Assembly (NCBI GenBank): GCA_963969495.1
Contig: OZ018325.1
Coordinates: 203,441,739 to 203,505,738 of the forward strand
Reading direction: 5' to 3'
DNA length: 64,000 nt
From: Ceratothoa steindachneri
Lineage: Eukaryota > Arthropoda > Malacostraca > Isopoda > Cymothoidae
Shown piece after piece: positions 45,459 to 58,314 of this stretch. How positions within the stretch are numbered: the first letter of the stretch is position 1; every line of letters begins with the position of its first letter. The translations under genes and the position numbers were made by a program. The notes beneath the pieces were generated by a model. The model searched no databases, was not told the origin of the DNA, and saw nothing but the letters and a program-made list of their open reading frames with translations.

Positions 45459-46139
45459 TTGATCAGGTCTTTGATGAGAAGGTCAATTGGTCTTGGGTAA
45501 ATTTAGAGCTATTGGGAAAGGGGGTTTCGTTGGGTAGTTTTTTTTTATGTGGTCAACATTACGCAAAAGATTGTAGGTAGAATTCGTATGTTATGGATGT
45601 TGAAAATGCTATTCATGACTGTGTGATTGAATTAATGTCATTTCTTCCTTGCATTTGAGAATTATTCGTCAATGTATAGACGCAGTATGAGTGTATATTC
45701 GGCTTTTAGTGTGGGAAACGAGCATAAAAAAGGGTGGGTTGGAGCTGGGTGGTGAGAAGGGGGCAAAAGAGGAAGGACTGGGAATGGAGAGTGGCTGGGT
45801 GTAGGTAAAGGAGGGAAAGTATTGGAAGTTTTGCGTCCATCGCCGTGAATGGAAGCCTGAATAACGCCATTTGGAATAACAGAGGGACGGATGGGATAAA
45901 TGTTCCTTTGTGTTCTGTCTCATGCCATTGTGAGGCTATTATCGGGCGAATTCGCAGCCAGCCACGGCCGCCCATCAAAGAGAGGCAGGGCTTAGGGAGA
46001 GAGCTTGCGCATCAATATATTAACCACACATTCACCCGTACACACGCACATACGAGCTCATATATTTTATAGTCATGTTAGTTTAAGTATATGAACATGC
46101 ATGCACGTTTAGTTTGGAGATAACCGTGCACATACATGT

Positions 46140-46320
46140 CTGAAGATGATAGGGCATACACCAGTCGAGATCTCTGGGCATACACGAGTGGAGATAATGA
46201 TCGGGTATACACTAATGGGCATAAGCGAGTAATAATAAAGGGGGTAATCAGTCATACATCAGCCAAGTAGAAGAGGCATAAATAGTGAAGATGCCCGGGC
46301 ATACACGAGATATTTTTTGT
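46140..46320. repeat. degenerate minisatellite (GGGCATACACGAG-like)
   Basis: Phrases GGGCATACACCAGT, GGGCATACACGAGTGGAGAT, GGGTATACACTAATGG and GGGCATACACGAGAT recur at uneven spacing. 45459-46139 and 46321-46629 contain no recognisable gene. Confidence 0.55.
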
Positions 46321-46629
46321 TTGGGCAGAAACATGGGTAACCTACGAAAGCTCTCCATCCGATGGATAAGGATAGAGAAACAACGAATAAAGGAAAAAGT
46401 AGATTAAAGAAGGATTAATAAAAAAGGTTAGAGCAATTTTTTTAGAAATAGTCAAGAAAGGGGATTGTGCCTCGAGGGTGTATCACTCTGGCAACAAGTA
46501 CGTAAAAGTGACGCAAGTATTGAAAAGTAAGAACAAACCTTCTTTCTTTTCATTACACTCCATTATTTTCTGTGATCAAAGGGGACAATATGGTGGTAAA
46601 CATTTCTCAAAATCCAAGAAAAAAAAGTA

Positions 46630-48163
46630 CAGGGTGGTCTGAAAGTTGTGTCATCCCCTGTAAATATGATTTAAATTTTATATTTCAAATATTTTTTTAA
46701 TTAAAACCAGTAAATGAGATTAATATTATTGTATTGTTCCTCTCTTGAAAGTGATTAAACTAAAACCAGTACATGTTTTTGATATTGTTATTTTTTTCCC
46801 TCTTATTATTCTTATTACTTTTGGGTAAGGGTGACAAGACTCTCGGACCACTTTGATACAGTCCCTCCCCCCCCTCCCCCTAACGGGCCTGCACACACTT
46901 TTTGTGATATATCATTCATTCATTCACTAATCACCCTTACTTGACAGAAGTAAAGCCTGTGAACACAACTAGATCTCAATGGGAGCTCCAGCAAAGAATA
47001 TACTGCGTCAAACATTGCTACAAGACAGGCTCGTTCAAGAAAGTGCAGGACACTTTCGTGCATCAGTTCGAATGTGAAAAAGTCCCCTCCAAGAGCAGAA
47101 TTAAGGACTGGATGAACCACTTCGAGAACTATGGGACAGTGGAGAACCCAATGCAGCCAGTGACAACCGTCCATGTCATTCAGGACACCCCAGGAAGCGT
47201 ACAGCTGAGCTGGTCGAGAGCGTGAGAGAATCAGTTCAGCAGAGTTCAAAACGCTCTGTGCGCAAGCGAAGTTATCCCTCGGTATATCCCGTGAGACTTG
47301 CAGGAAAGTGCTAGTAATGGATGTAAAGGCCTATCCATACAGACTAAGCAGAACCTTACAGCCTCAGACAAGGAGCAGAGGAAGGCTATGACAGTCAAAA
47401 TACTGGAGAAATTCAGGAGACCCCTAACTTTCCCTAACTTCTTTTTGACCTCAGATGAAGTTCACTTCCATCTTGAAGGAAAGGTAAACTCGAAGACAAA
47501 TGTTTTCTGGGGGACCTCCAAACCAAATTAGGTAGCTGACCCAAGTGCACGGTATGGACTGAAATCTCAGCCAGAAGCATCATCGGACCATTCTTCTTCG
47601 AGGAATCTGGCGCGACAGTGGCAGTCACCAAGGAGCGTTATGTTGAGGTCCTCAAAACCTTCACTAGGGTGCTTCAGACCCTGTTTCCGTCGCTTATGGT
47701 GAAGATCTGGTTCCAGCAAGATGGAACAAGCTCTCACACCTCAAACCTGTCCCGAGATTGGCTGAAAGAGAACTTTGGTGTCCGTGTGATCAGTCTCAAG
47801 ATTGATTTTGAGTGGGCATCTCACAGCCCAGACGTTACCCCCCCCCTCGATTTCTTTCTGTGGGTCTAACTTAAGGACAGAGTGCACGCAGAGAGACCCA
47901 GGACAATCACGGAACTCAAGGAAGCTATTGTAAGGACGTCATAGACAACTTTGTGCTGCGCCTCAAGAAATAAACAGAGCTAAATGGAGGTCATCTCGAA
48001 CACGTGCTCTCGAATAAAGAAGAAAAGTCCAAAGACTCATGTTTTGATATGATGTTTTTAAAATACAATAAACTAGTTATTGCCAAAGTTTTATTTAATC
48101 CTTCAGAAAATTAAGAAATGAGGCCTATCGAAAATTGGGGCCCGTTTTATGGGGGTGACCCTG
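46630..48163 (+). mobile_element. mariner-like DNA transposon, full length, mutated
   Basis: It starts CAGGGTGGTC after TA (46628-46629) and ends GGGTGACCCTG before TA (48164-48165). The termini form a short imperfect inverted repeat CAGGGT..CC, with the TA duplication of the Tc1/mariner superfamily. One transposase gene fills the interior. Confidence 0.8.
46941..48000 (+). pseudogene. mariner-like transposase (helix-turn-helix plus DDE/D domain)
   Basis: The N-terminus WELQQRIYCVKHCYKTGSFK...KSRIKDWMNHFENYGTV is the helix-turn-helix DNA-binding region of an arthropod mariner-like family. After frameshifts: IQTKQNLTASDKEQRKAM, LTSDEVHFHLEGKVNSKTN (first Asp, ~47454), ARSIIGPFFFEE, TKERYVEVLK, WFQQDGTSSHTSN (second Asp, ~47720) and EWASHSPDVTPPLDFFLW (third acidic site). 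The product would excise and reinsert the element at TA. Three or more frameshifts and stops (47223, 47529) disable it. Confidence 0.85.
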
Positions 48164-49640
48164 TATTATAATTTCAAGATGTTTCAGGGGAAGGTATTGA
48201 CTGTGTTACCTTACTTTCTGCCTGCTCCGGCAGGTTCATTTCATAAATATTGGGATTATGTCTGTAGAGACGATGCCTATATACAGTAGTTTAAATGTGT
48301 TCCTGTCAAAAGTTGCCTATTTATTTCCGGTAATAGGATAGATATTATTGTATGATTTAATTGGCAAACTAAGCTCGACTACTCTTCACTTGTCACTCAT
48401 TAGGGAAAGGTAGGTTGATAGCTAAAGGAATCATAGAAATTCTTATTTTTTTTTTAAATTTGGTTCTTTTTTAAACCACTAAAATAGGAAAAAGTTTAAC
48501 GACTAAATGGCAACAATATGCAATTAAATTTACTTAAAATATATACTTTTATTTTTTTCAAAGCGACACGAATTTTGAGAAGCCTTGCTTAGTATGAAGC
48601 CAGTGTTCTGTACCCGATGCCATGGATGCAGATTTAGAAGGTTGTTATGGTTGAATTCAGTGTTTTGTATTTTATTTTAATGATTTTTGGTTGATTTACT
48701 CAAGTGACTTTTGTTATAGTTTCTTTTGGTTTTTCTCATATTCGAAATTATGTTACGGTCTTCTTGTTTTAATTTTTACTTACACGTCTTTTTTATCGAT
48801 CTTTCTTTTCTTGGTGTATTTTCTACAAGTATTTATTATAGTTTTTTTAGTTTTATATATATTAGGATATTATTGAAGGCACTTACAATCGGAACAGTTT
48901 TTGTTTCTTACCATTATTTTCAGTTTTGCCTTGAGTATTCTCAAGATTTGGGGTCAATCTGTCCTTTGATTTCGTATCGTCATTAGAGTCCTCTCACAAA
49001 GCAAATTGTACCCCCCTCAGGACGCCAGAGGAGTCTCTTTGCTGCTCAACCTATGCAGTTTGACACATTTTTACTGTCTTTAACTTCCCCAGTTTATTTT
49101 AGAACTTCTATAACAAAATTTCTAACTGGCAAAATTGCTTTCGTTAGTTTTGACTTTTTTTTTACAAAAAATTAGAAAACCTTCAGCTCGCATATTTGAG
49201 CAGCCACGCTCTTTCTTAAGAACTTCAATGGCAAAACCACTGTGTACTTAACGTCAGAACATTCGTTTAAATAAAAAAAAGGTTCTGGTCGATATGCCTT
49301 CGTGGGTTGTCACTTTTTTAAAAAATAAATTGTTATATCTATAACCAGTTCCCACAATTCCTAACTTCCTACATTTGAGTTCTCCTCCTTCTCAAGAAAC
49401 TCATTCCACTGCTACGAAAGTCCTTCAGAGAAGCTTGGAATCCCCTACCACCCCCCCACCCCCACCCCCAGACAAAAAATTACGATGAAATGGAGGAAAA
49501 TCAAATCACTTCCTAAGGAGATTACTAAGATTAGCAGGATTAGCAGAGATCTTTAACGATCAGGGATCAACCCCCAACGGGGAGAAGAGGAAGGGTGGTT
49601 AGTGAGACACCTGATACGAATCGTAAAGAGAAGGCAGAGG

Positions 49641-49642
<2 letters not shown>
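48164..49642. other. anonymous region
   Basis: No supported gene. A hydrophobic open stretch (48691-48986) is T-rich by composition and is not convincing. A C-rich run lies near 49450. Confidence 0.4.

Positions 49643-49707
<65 letters not shown>
49643..49707. repeat. (TA)n microsatellite with adjoining C-run
   Basis: TA repeat followed by GTGGTCCCCCCCCCCCT, close to the 3' side of family-B copy 2. Confidence 0.95.
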
Positions 49708-49710
<3 letters not shown>

Positions 49711-50008
49711 GTGGTCCCCCCCCCCCTAAGTTTTTAATCTCCACATGCCTGATTGTATTACCACAATGAACAGTAGGTCACATACTCAATTTCATTAAAA
49801 TCGAAGAATATTTACTGGTCGCTATATGGATCTTAACTTATTAGTCTGCTGGTAAATTAATTTTTGGGATAGAAATGAACAGTCTTTGCAAATACTAGTT
49901 TATTTGAAACAAATCTTGAGGTGTTGAAAGACAATTTTTTAAAAAATATTAATATTAAAGTAAAAAGAAAATAGTTAAATGGCAAATGATTTCTTTTTGA
50001 CACAAATT

Positions 50009-52283
50009 CTAACTAAAATTGCTGATTAAACATTGATCCTTTTGAGCATGAAGGAAAGTTTTGTGATGTTTTGCCACAAGTCTGAGAAGCAACTGTTTCT
50101 GTTCTTCATCTTTTGTTAGAGATGCATTATACGATTTGATAAATGCAATACCTGTTTCTGCTGGATCGTTAACAACCATTAAGTTAATCGCTCGAAGTTG
50201 AAATTCTTGAAAGCATGTATACTCTTCCCAAGAAATTGGGGTAGACTTCAGGAATGTATCCTCTGCAAACTTGTATCTATCTTTCATTAGGAGACTGAAG
50301 ATTAGCTTAGTTTTTTGAGTTACCAGTTCATGCAAGTCCGAATCCTCGATGTTTTTTGTAAGATTCAATCGGCGAACAACTTTGGTGTTTTTATTACGTT
50401 GGAGATTGGAGACCATCTTCTGTTTGGTCTCAGCATTAACTCTTTAATCGAAAAATGCAAGACCAACAAGATGTTCTCCAAGATGCCAAAGGTGTCTGTG
50501 AAGGGCTGTGGTTGCTACTTTAGAAAGTGTCTGATTTGGGTACTTTTGCAAAGTTTTAAGAAGCAGAATGTAATTTAAATGAGCATTAATTCCAAAATGG
50601 GCTTCATTCCAAAAACGCGAGTAGACCAAAGCAATAAAAAGAGACCACTCTGTAATATTGGCCTTTTCACGTTCCGTTAGCTTCAGGTGATGCTTAAATA
50701 AATATATTTTCAGGACATATATAGCCTTAGCCATCCAGCGTGCATGATGAGTCGCTCCTCGGGCTCTTAATGTAACTTCTGTCTTATCAATGCCCCCAAG
50801 AAAGATGAGACTGAGTCGCAGCAATTCTTCATAATCGTCACGCAACTGACAAGATTTCAAAGCTTCCTGAAAATATGGGACCATTTCTCCTCGAAGATTA
50901 TGTATTACTAGATTGACAAATAAACTGCTATCCACCTCTATAAAAATAATCCTCTTTAGTGACGACCATTGTTCTTTAAAACGTTCAAAGAGACTCCTCT
51001 TTGGGCCACTTGTAGGCCCAAGTAAAATATTGCAAGCTCATGACAACATAATTTCGAAAATATGATGACGGCACGCAATCCAAACAAGCTCCTAATACTT
51101 TCTCAATTATGGTAGAGGTTCCTTTTAGTAGGCCTGTATTTGATGCAGTTGTGTCAAATACAAGGCCTTGAACTTCGTCACGAAGATTGCAGTCATTAAT
51201 TGATGAAATGCATGCCATAGCCTGTTCTTCACCTGTTGCTAGTGTTATTTTTTGCACACCAAGAAGATTTTCCATTCCATTTACAGAAACTATTATTGCA
51301 ATTCGTTCTACTGTTTCCTTTGCCCCATCAATAACAGGTAGTAGTTTTCTATCGCAGTGAAGAAGGATCGGTCCTTCAACAGACAACAAAGCTTTGTCTT
51401 CATTGTATGTTGCCACTCTTACTTGCTTTCTGGAACGTCGTATAAAACTCCAAGGCTTGTGCTATTGATCCAGCAACCCTTGTTGCTTTTCTATCCGTAA
51501 TATTTGCACGATCAAGAACAACAGCCACACCTGAAGTTGTAAAGATATTTTTTGAATTTGAAGGACTAGATTGTGCATTCTTTTTTATAAGTTGAAGAAG
51601 GTGGACAAAACTCTTTGTCTGCCGCAATTAAACTTTCTCCTTCAGATGATGATGACTCGAAATCTGCATGAGCAGCAGCCTCTGTTTGATTTTTGAAGTA
51701 TATACTTTTCTTTGTATTGTAAAGCCTTCTCATGTCGATATCTTTTGCGGGATTCCTTGGCTGAAGTAATCTTATCACGGCACGACATACTGCAGGAGAA
51801 AATGTTCTCTCTCTGCATCAACAAAAATTGGCGGTCTTCTTCATTCTTTACCACATTTAAAGCATTTTTTGAGTCTATGTCAAAAAGTTTTGAAAGAGTA
51901 GATTTGAAACTACGCTCATTCATTCTACATGAGTATAGTTCGGTTCTGCGGTTCCTCTTCAAAGAAAGATATTCTTCATACAACCTTGAGAGTTTCCTAA
52001 CGCGAGAGTCTATTCGCTGTGTGGGAATTCGAGCTCTTTCCCATACTTTTATGACTTTTTTGCAAGCGAGGTTGTAACTTTGTGTCAGAGTCATTGACTC
52101 CACTTGATGGTGGTACTGAACAACACGAAGCACATCACCACATGCTAGTAGTCTTGCATATGGAAGCTCACTAGTAGGATGTCCTAAAAGCCAGACTGAC
52201 GCAGATGAACGAGTACTTCCAGCCATAATCTGAAACAACAGAAATAAAAATTCATTGTAACTGAGCTCACGGTTCCCCTCCAT
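50009..52283 (-). pseudogene. unknown family 'B' protein copy 2, transposase-like
   Basis: A splice acceptor (TTCTGTTGTTTCAG, to 52230) directly precedes ATG at 52226, as in copy 1. Reading order: TRSSASVWLLGHP, KKVIKVWERARIPTQRI, a basic coil, acidic ESSSSEGES, VLDRANITDRKATRVAGS, LLHCDRKLLPVIDG, LVFDTTASNTGLLKG (~51150), then in a shifted frame WIACRHHIFEIML (51062-51076 codes ACRHH), DDYEELLRLSLIFLGG, GATHHARWMAKAIYVLK, HRHLWHLGEHLVGLAFFD, and a C-terminus NDPAETGIAFIKSYNASLTKDEEQKQ ending at 50009. There are four or five frameshifts or stops. It is better preserved than copy 1 and AT-richer. Asp, Asp, CxxH and Glu spacing suggests an RNase-H-fold transposase; the family name is unknown to me. 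Confidence 0.7.
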
Positions 52284-52418
52284 TTAGTTATACTTAGAAG
52301 ATATTTTTTTTTATACTATAAAATATCTAAATATTCAATATTCAAGAAAGAATAATCTTTCATTTGACATAAATAAATAGGCTCCTGTGTTTATAAAAAA
52401 ATACGGCAGTCATGCTTA

Positions 52419-52421
<3 letters not shown>

Positions 52422-52483
<62 letters not shown>
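52422..52483. repeat. (TA)n microsatellite
   Basis: TA repeat upstream of family-B copy 2. Confidence 0.97.
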
Positions 52484-52485
<2 letters not shown>

Positions 52486-52610
52486 GAATTAAAATATGAA
52501 CATAAAGTGTGTTAAGATATAACTCTAATGTTCCTTAAGTAAGTCTGATATTGATAAAAAACTGCAAATTATCTATGCACTGAATAAACAATGTATATTA
52601 CTTACCTAAG

Positions 52611-52616
<6 letters not shown>

Positions 52617-52681
<65 letters not shown>
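52617..52681. repeat. (TA)n microsatellite
   Basis: TA repeat. 52682-54300 is AT-rich with no supported gene; an open stretch at 53725-53985 is hydrophobic and low-complexity. Confidence 0.97.
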
Positions 52682-54309
52682 CATAAACCAGCACTTGTAT
52701 TCATTTGTATTACGTTAACTGTTAAAATTCAAACTACAAATGAACAATTAATGAATCCTCGCTGACTTTATAGGAAATGGTGCGATTGCATCACCATTTG
52801 AAACGAGGGGGTGTTATTGCGTCATCACTTTACAAATGGGCTCAGAAATCAACAAGCAATTATCATTGCATCATACGTCGAGTATGTGAATGTCATTCCA
52901 CTTTTCAGATAATGCAATATCTTGATTTTTTTGCGAATTAGTGTAATTCATAAGGAATGAGTTATCAATGACAAATATATGATAGTATATAAGTAACAAC
53001 CAATAAATGCTTACTGAAATTTAAAAATATGGAGACACATAGCGACCTCTAAATTTTCACCAATTTAGTCAATATTTTGCATCAGCTCTTTTAACATCTT
53101 ATAGCATAATTTTAGCCATGTGGAGAACATTTACAACTAATTTCAATTTTTTACATATATTTTTGTGTTCAGGATTCATTTTAATAAAAAATAAATTGCT
53201 CGGAATCCATTTCTTTTTCGTGACATTTTTATCATATACTTAAAAGAAAGGCAAAATCTTTCAAACGTAACATGGAATAAAAAAAAAGTTATCGCACAAC
53301 TCACCACTAATAGATTAAAGCTTTCAACTGGAATAGATGCATTTTGAAACTTAATTTCCTTTTAAAATCAGCCTTAATTTTTCAAACTTTTATTTATGTA
53401 AAAAATAAAGCGAAATTAATGGATCATTCCCACCACAAAGGTTTTAAAAGAGATTCGTGAAGAAAAAAGTGAGTTAAATGAAAGTGGAATAAGTAGGATT
53501 TATATAGTCTGAGAAGCCGAAAGAGGAGATTACTTGTAAGTTTCTGCCTTGAGGAGTTGAATGAGAATTGAATCTGTTTCCTCAAGGAGTTGATTACGTC
53601 ACCTTGACAAGTTGATTTTGAAAAAGTAAAGAAGGAATGGAGGTGGAGAGAGATGTATAGTTTATCCTGAGACAGAATTGAGGCTACAATTAACTTATTT
53701 TCCTCCTCAGGTACATGGAGTTTTTTGATGTGTGATGGCATCCAATATCATCCAACACAACAATTTGAGAGAAATGATCTCTTATATTTCTTTTTCATTT
53801 TTATTTTATTTCCTTTCATTTTAAGATTAATCGCCGGAAAGAGAAAACAAATTATTTTATGTGCTTTTGCTATTAGAGCGAAAGTGCTTGGAATCATTGT
53901 TTTTCTCTTTTCTGCGGCTATTGTCTTTACTTCTTTCTATCTTCACGTGAGTTTTATGAGTTTTTCCTCGTTTTCTTCACTGTAAAAAGGTTTTAAATGT
54001 TATTTTAGAATTTGTATGTTTGCTCAATAATTTTTTTCAATTTAATTATTCATTTATTAATATTTAAGTGTACCATAAAAAATAAGACCCCCAGCAAAAG
54101 CGAAATAAAAATTTAAACGGGTAAATTAATTTTTTAATCTTTTTTATTTAACTTTTAAGGTATCTACATATTTTTGTTGGAGAAAATTATCATAATTTCT
54201 AACTGGGTTTAAGTTACGATATTTAGATTTTGCTTAAGTGTTTGATGAATTACTCTTTACTATTCAAATGGCAAAATTGCAACACATACAAAAAACAATA
54301 ATATATTAA

Positions 54310-55050
54310 ATTGGATTAGATGCTTGTGGTTGACGACAGATCGTAAGCAAAGAGTGTTTCTATGCGGGGTCACATCTGAAAAGTTACAAGTCCCTGGTAG
54401 TGTGCCTCAGATATCAATTTTATCACCGCTTCTGTTTTTAATTTTCATAATTATCTGCATAAGTACGGGAATCTAGAATGTAAAATAAATTAATTTGTTC
54501 GCTAACGAAATAAAAAATAAAGAAGATGGACGAAGACTACAAGGTAGTATAATAAGTTATTATATGTTGCGAAATAAATATTGGTATGCAACTCAATGTT
54601 TTGAAATGCAACCTGCTACACTTTGGAAAAAATAATCCGAAACTCAACTATTTTATCGAGAGTAAAAAGCTTACAGATTTAACTGAACAAATTGATTTTT
54701 AAGTAAAAACAATAATAACTTATTTTTTTACAATTATTGTCTCTCAGCTAGAAACAAATCAATTAGAGCGGTAGAACTTATTAAATAGTCCGTTTTAACT
54801 AAAATTGCAGATACTATGGTGAAACTATACTCTCTATTAATTAGACGGATATTCAAAATGATAAAGGAGACTGGAGAAATGACTAAACAAATTCAATTTA
54901 ATTAGCTTCTAAAATACATAAGGAAATTAAGAGAACAATTAGAAAGTTAAAAATCATTTCAAAATAAGGCCCGATGCTGCAGAAAATTTGTTTTATCTTG
55001 TATGTACAACAGCGATAAGAGCCTTCAATAAAAATATAAAAATAAGTGGA
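54310..55050 (+). pseudogene. decayed CR1-like LINE reverse transcriptase
   Basis: TDRKQRVFLCGVTSEKLQVPGSVPQISILSPLLFLIF matches the RKQRVVVNG...SGVPQGSVLGPLLFIIF block. Then a frame change leads to LNVLKCNLLHFGKNNPKLNYFI and LTEQIDF, the block after the catalytic site. The catalytic motif itself is lost. Much older than the copy at 17-21 kb and probably a different subfamily. Confidence 0.65.
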
Positions 55051-55359
55051 AACACAAGAAATCGATCGGCAAATCTAGCTTGAGCAACCGTGTCGTCCAG
55101 TTGTAGAGCTCCTCACTGCAAGAATCTTTGAGCGCTTCAACTGCCGACATTTCGGAAGGGAGAATGGGCGAAACTTTAATCAAAAGAACCCATCTATTTT
55201 CAAAGAAACTGAAAGTTTTATTTTATTATATTTTTTAAAGGGCCAACCATGTATGAGTTTTGTAAACTATCTGTGGGCACCAATAGTACATAAATATTAA
55301 AAAGAATTATATATTGAACATATTTACATATTGTTTAGTTTTATTTTAGGAATCTTTTT

Positions 55360-56290
55360 TTCAAAATCTGAGGGTAATTATTGTCACTTGTAAGCCATAA
55401 CTATTTTATGAAATGTAATAAAGAGAACTAGAAAAGAAATAGTAACAAAAATAAAATGTATCTTTCGAGATTTTTTAGCTCGGTCTTATGAAAAGGTAAT
55501 TATGCGAGGGTAATTATTATTATCTCCAAATGATGCTAATTTTGCAGCAATTTATATGTATAATTTGCGCTCCTAAAAATATCAAAATAATTAAAATAAA
55601 TATTGCTGAGAAGTTGGGATGGTTTCATGTTAAAATATTCCAAATTTTATTTATCAGAAGGTAAATTAATTATCACTTGTAAATGATAAGAATTTTGTCA
55701 TATACTCGTATTTTTAGGATAAGAAACAAAAATATAAAAAAAATCAATAAAAATTATATTTTAAAAAGATTTATAAGCTTGAGCCTATGAACAAAGTGTA
55801 GTTAATGTATTATTACTTCAAATCTATACTTATATTTGTTATATGTATTATAGATCGACGAAAGATTAATCAAATTAAAATATATATTTTGGGAAATATA
55901 TTTATATCCACGAATTTCCAGATCAGAGGGTAATTGTTATTATTCTATAGTGAACCTATTTTATTATATATATTAAGAACAACAATGAAAAGATTTCTGA
56001 GATGAAGAAAATAAGATATAATTTTCAGATTCTTATGTAATCAATGATTTTATTTGAAGGTAATCAAATAAATGATACCAATTTTTGCATTGCGTTGCAG
56101 AGGGCTCGGAAAAAAGTATTACCAAAAATATCAAAATAAAATATATTTTTGAGAGATGTATTTTTAGTTTAATTTTACGCAATCCAAGATTATTTTTATC
56201 TATTACTAATATTTACTACTTCTAAGTCATTCATATTAATTTTATATATATTATATTCTATAACTCTATATTTTAGCAACGTGATATTTT
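55360..56290. repeat. degenerate long tandem-like repeat (GAGGGTAATTATT phrases)
   Basis: GAGGGTAATTATT-type phrases followed by (A/G)ATGATAA..TTTTG and ATATCAAAATAA recur near 55371, 55507, 55660, 55924 and 56056, roughly every 130-260 bp. It looks like an old tandem repeat. No ORF. Confidence 0.5.
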
Positions 56291-56292
56291 GA

Positions 56293-56461
56293 GAGGAAGG
56301 AAATTTAGTTTAGAGTTCCTTTTTAAATTTATTATAATTGGCGAAGTTCAGAAAATTTATAAAAATTTAACCATGGCTGCTTTTTTTTAGATTTTAAATT
56401 TTAATCTTAGTAGCGAAGCGCAAGCTCCCTCCCGTAGGGAGAAGTGGTGAAGCCATTGCCT

Positions 56462-56463
<2 letters not shown>
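56293..56463 (+). repeat. dispersed AT-rich repeat with C/G hairpin (copy 2)
   Basis: Partner of 27882-28060. The hairpin here is CTCCCTCCCGTAGGGAG, keeping the stem despite base changes. It ends GCCATTGCCTGG directly against (TA)n. Confidence 0.75.

Positions 56464-56521
<58 letters not shown>
56464..56521. repeat. compound (TA)n(TG)n microsatellite
   Basis: TA repeat then TG repeat, bordering the hairpin-bearing repeat. 56522-56964 holds no gene. Confidence 0.95.
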
Positions 56522-56522
<1 letters not shown>

Positions 56523-56964
56523 AATAGAATGAGGCTCGAAAAATAGTTAGAAGAAAAAAATAAATACATTTTTTAGTCATTTTCACTTTCGTTTGATAAT
56601 ATCCACCAATTTGTTGTATCTTATCTTAATTAATGTTGAACTTTTTGAAAAATGAAATGATTAAAGAAATATTTTCGACACTTTAGAGGTAACATTTTAA
56701 AATGTCTAAGAGATCTTTGATCTAAGACTAAGAATTATCACGATATCAAACTCAAATATAATAATTTTCCTCTGTATAATTTAGGCTTCTTTATACAACC
56801 AATATATTTTCTCAAAGAATTTGATTGCAAAATATAACTATTTTATTATATGGACAGTAAAGATGAGAAAATTAATATGTTTTCCCAATTTTTTTTGTTT
56901 CCTTTTATATCTATGAATTTTTTAATCACGGTATTTATTTCTACTTGTAATCTATAATGTTTTC

Positions 56965-58264
56965 GTTAGAGATAGAGCGAGGTAGAGAGAGAAAGAGAGA
57001 GTAACAAGTAACAAGGAGTGACAAGGAAAGAAAGTACCCTAGAAGACCTTACAGTCCATTCAATGAGGGTACCTTTGGACTAACAGTCGAGCGGACACAT
57101 CTCTGCTCAAATGCTTTACGTCCTTAAATGGCTATTTTTCAAGACCCTGTCTAGTCTTGACTTGAACTGTTCAACAGATTCACTATTGACAACTTACATT
57201 GGAAGTGCGTTCCAACTGCCGCAGATACTGTACGTGAAAATTTTTTCACATATATGGCGGTTGTAATGCTTTAGTTCAAGTTTAAAGTCGTGATTTCTTG
57301 TTCTGCTCTCAACAAGTGTGAAAATATCCCCGTAGTCAACATTGTCTAACCCTCGAAGTATTTTGAAAACTTCGATGAGCTGACCACGCAGCCTACGTGT
57401 TTCCAACGAGAACAGATCTAATTCCCTTAATCTATCTTCATAACTTTTATGTCTGATAGAGGGAATCAGTTTGGTTGCCCTGGCTTGCACGCGTTCCATT
57501 CTCGCGATGTCCTTTCTAAATGAAGGACTCCCAAATTATACGGCATACTTCAGGTGCAGTCGGACAAGTAAGTTGTACAAACACAGTACTCTCTCCTTGT
57601 TCCGATATCCAAACTGGCGCTTTATGTAGCCAAGCATCCTTTGGGCCCTTTTCTCCGCCTCAATGCACTATTTCGAGAACTTTAGGTCACTAGTAATTGT
57701 TACATCCAAGTCCTTCTCAGTGTCGGTGGATTCAATAGCAGTGCCCTTAAGGATATACTGAGATTGCCGATATGCATCACTTTGCATTTTCTCACGTTAA
57801 AAGGCATTTGTCACGTGTCCGACCACTCCCCAATCTTCCGAGGATCTTCCTGCAGGTGAGCAGTATTTCCATCTTCTGCAATATTCATACGAAGCTTGGT
57901 ATCGTCGGCAAATTTGGAAATCTTGGCAACCATGTCACCATCCATATCGTTAACGTAGATGATGAATAGTAGTGGTCCCAGGACAGAACCTTAAGGCACC
58001 CCGCTAGTAACGGGCACCCACTCAGAAGCCTGTCCATTCACCACCACCCGTTGCCGTCTGCCACTTAGCCAGTTCTCTATTCAGCCGGTTACTTTTCCGT
58101 CTATGCCCAGCGCTCGCACTTTCTGGAGAAGGCGGCGGTGTGGTACCTTATCAAAGGCTTTCTGAAAGTCTGAGGAGACCACATCCACAGCCTTGTCCCG
58201 ATCGTGCTCACTGAAGACGAAGTGAAAGAATTCCACAAGGTTCGTCAGGCATGACCGTTGCCTT

Positions 58265-58266
<2 letters not shown>
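56965..58266 (-). pseudogene. CR1-like LINE copy 2, 5'-truncated (RT C-terminal half and 3' end)
   Basis: Minus-strand reading: DVVSSDFQKAFDKVPHRRLL, GQASEWVPVTSGVP, VLGPLLFIIYVNDM, the catalytic FADDTKL, MPFNVRKC, later ERVQARATKLIPSIRHKSYE, LDLFSLETRRLRGQLIEVFK and YSICGSWNALPM. Same family as 17440-21110. Stops and a frameshift near 57760 inactivate it. The element is 5'-truncated at a (GA)n, and its 3' end reads as a GA-rich microsatellite tail on the plus strand. Confidence 0.85.

Positions 58267-58310
<44 letters not shown>
58267..58310. repeat. (GA)n microsatellite
   Basis: About 44 bp of GA repeat between two LINE copies; probably the 3' tail of the short copy at 58311-58414. Confidence 0.95.

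Positions 58311-58314
<4 letters not shown>

Noticed and set aside
45669..45978. Minus-strand open frames of 84-90 codons
   Set aside because: Two frames overlap in the same pyrimidine-rich DNA, with no recognisable domain.
48691..48986. Hydrophobic open frame that could pass for a membrane protein
   Set aside because: The sequence is T-rich and low in complexity, which yields Phe/Leu/Ile by composition. No start context, neighbours or motif.
53725..53985. 86-codon frame with two apparent membrane segments
   Set aside because: Same compositional effect in T-rich DNA; no supporting motif or splice signals.
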